Assembly: GCA_028820325.1 (NCBI GenBank) | Contig: JAPPJO010000013.1 | Coordinates: forward strand, 1-32,695 | Direction: 5' to 3' | Source of the DNA: Gammaproteobacteria bacterium | GTDB taxonomy: Bacteria; Gemmatimonadota; Gemmatimonadetes; Longimicrobiales; Gaopeijiaceae | Length of the DNA stretch: 32,695 nucleotides | Part shown: positions 32,385 to 32,695 of the stretch, piece after piece | How positions within the stretch are numbered: the first letter of the stretch is position 1 | How the letters are laid out: each line of letters begins with the position of its first letter | Notes under the pieces: model-generated | The model's input: only the letters and a program-made list of their open reading frames with translations | What the model was told of the DNA's origin: nothing | The model's database searches: none | Program-made: the position numbers and the translations under genes

Positions 32385-32695
32385 ATGTGGACTCCGACGA
32401 GCATGCGCCGCGGCGAAGCCAGGGACGCGGGCCCTCCTCCGGGATTGGGTGGTTGGGGGGCGTTGGGTCTGGCCGCCGTACTGGCCGGAGTTTCCCTCCT
32501 GGCCGTGCCGTCGCTCCACGCCCAATCGGACGCAGAGCGATCCGCGACTTCCCCCGCGGGCGACCCCGACTCGGCGGCCATCGCGACTCTTGCGGTGTGG
32601 GCGGATCAGGTGTGGCTGTCCTTGCTCGACCGTGATGGTTCCTACTACGGCCGTCTGGCAGAGGAGGGCATCTTCCAGCGGTTCAACCCTGAAAT
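32385..32695 (+). CDS. Exported protein of unknown function, N-terminal fragment (runs off window)
   Basis: An open frame with no stop before the window end, beginning at ATG 32385, six bases after the deacylase stop. It encodes a basic start, a hydrophobic segment (ALGLAAVLAGVSLLAVPSLHAQ) with an AHAQ-like cleavage site near residue 47, then a mature start including IATLAVWADQVWLSLLDRDGSYYGRLAEEG. About 103 residues are visible and I do not recognise the family. ATG 32403 is a possible alternative start. No strong ribosome site is present, and close spacing suggests co-transcription with the deacylase gene. Confidence 0.6.
   Translation, partial: MWTPTSMRRGEARDAGPPPGLGGWGALGLAAVLAGVSLLAVPSLHAQSDAERSATSPAGDPDSAAIATLAVWADQVWLSLLDRDGSYYGRLAEEGIFQRFNPE

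Overview
This is a GC-rich, gene-dense chromosomal segment. Nearly every reading frame is open by chance, so genes were called on recognisable protein families, start signals and operon logic. The mix fits a Gram-negative bacterium with an outer membrane that lacks classical proteobacterial gene order: branched-chain amino acid genes, DUF5916 outer-membrane proteins, a TonB receptor with STN and carboxypeptidase-like domains, a DUF4249-like lipoprotein, an ECF sigma/FecR pair, and periplasmic M28, M19 and D-aminoacylase-type hydrolases. My best guess is Gemmatimonadota. That is inference from gene content; there is no rRNA in the window to confirm it. I saw no tRNA, rRNA, insertion sequence or CRISPR array, and no gene-free stretch over 300 bases.

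Layout. (1) 1-668: the start of a leftward YchF-type GTPase gene diverges from a DUF1761 membrane protein; the space between them holds a cluster of palindromes. (2) 793-8130: a rightward branched-chain amino acid operon, leuA-ilvC-ilvD-leuC-leuD, ending in a translationally overlapping MATE/ANKH-like transporter. LeuA lacks its C-terminal regulatory domain, and leuB and ilvBN are absent from the window. (3) 8244-16429: a rightward block in which two very similar DUF5916 outer-membrane proteins flank copC, copD and a DoxX gene, followed by a secreted M28 peptidase. copD has no ordinary start codon. (4) 16493-17827: a leftward M19 dipeptidase, convergent with block 3. (5) 17986-21310: a tight leftward three-gene operon with 4-base or similar overlaps, encoding an arginine deiminase/DDAH-superfamily hydrolase, an APC amino acid transporter and a PurM/HypE-like AIR-synthase-related protein.

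(6) 21422-30519: a leftward cell-surface-signalling operon. In order of transcription it encodes an ECF sigma factor, a FecR anti-sigma factor, a TonB-dependent receptor, a DUF4249-like lipoprotein, a second STN-domain outer-membrane protein and a SUMF1-fold protein. From fecR onward every junction is an ATGA or TGATG overlap. The STN domain of the receptor is present almost unchanged (about 81 of 104 residues by my count) on the second, non-receptor protein. This is the most unusual feature of the window. (7) 30678-32695: divergent from the sigma gene, a rightward N-acyl-D-amino-acid deacylase-family lipoprotein lacking the family's HxH motif, then a truncated exported protein at the window edge.

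Taken together, the window pairs BCAA synthesis and possible export with peptide and D-amino-acid scavenging at the cell surface and a sigma-regulated outer-membrane system of unknown ligand.
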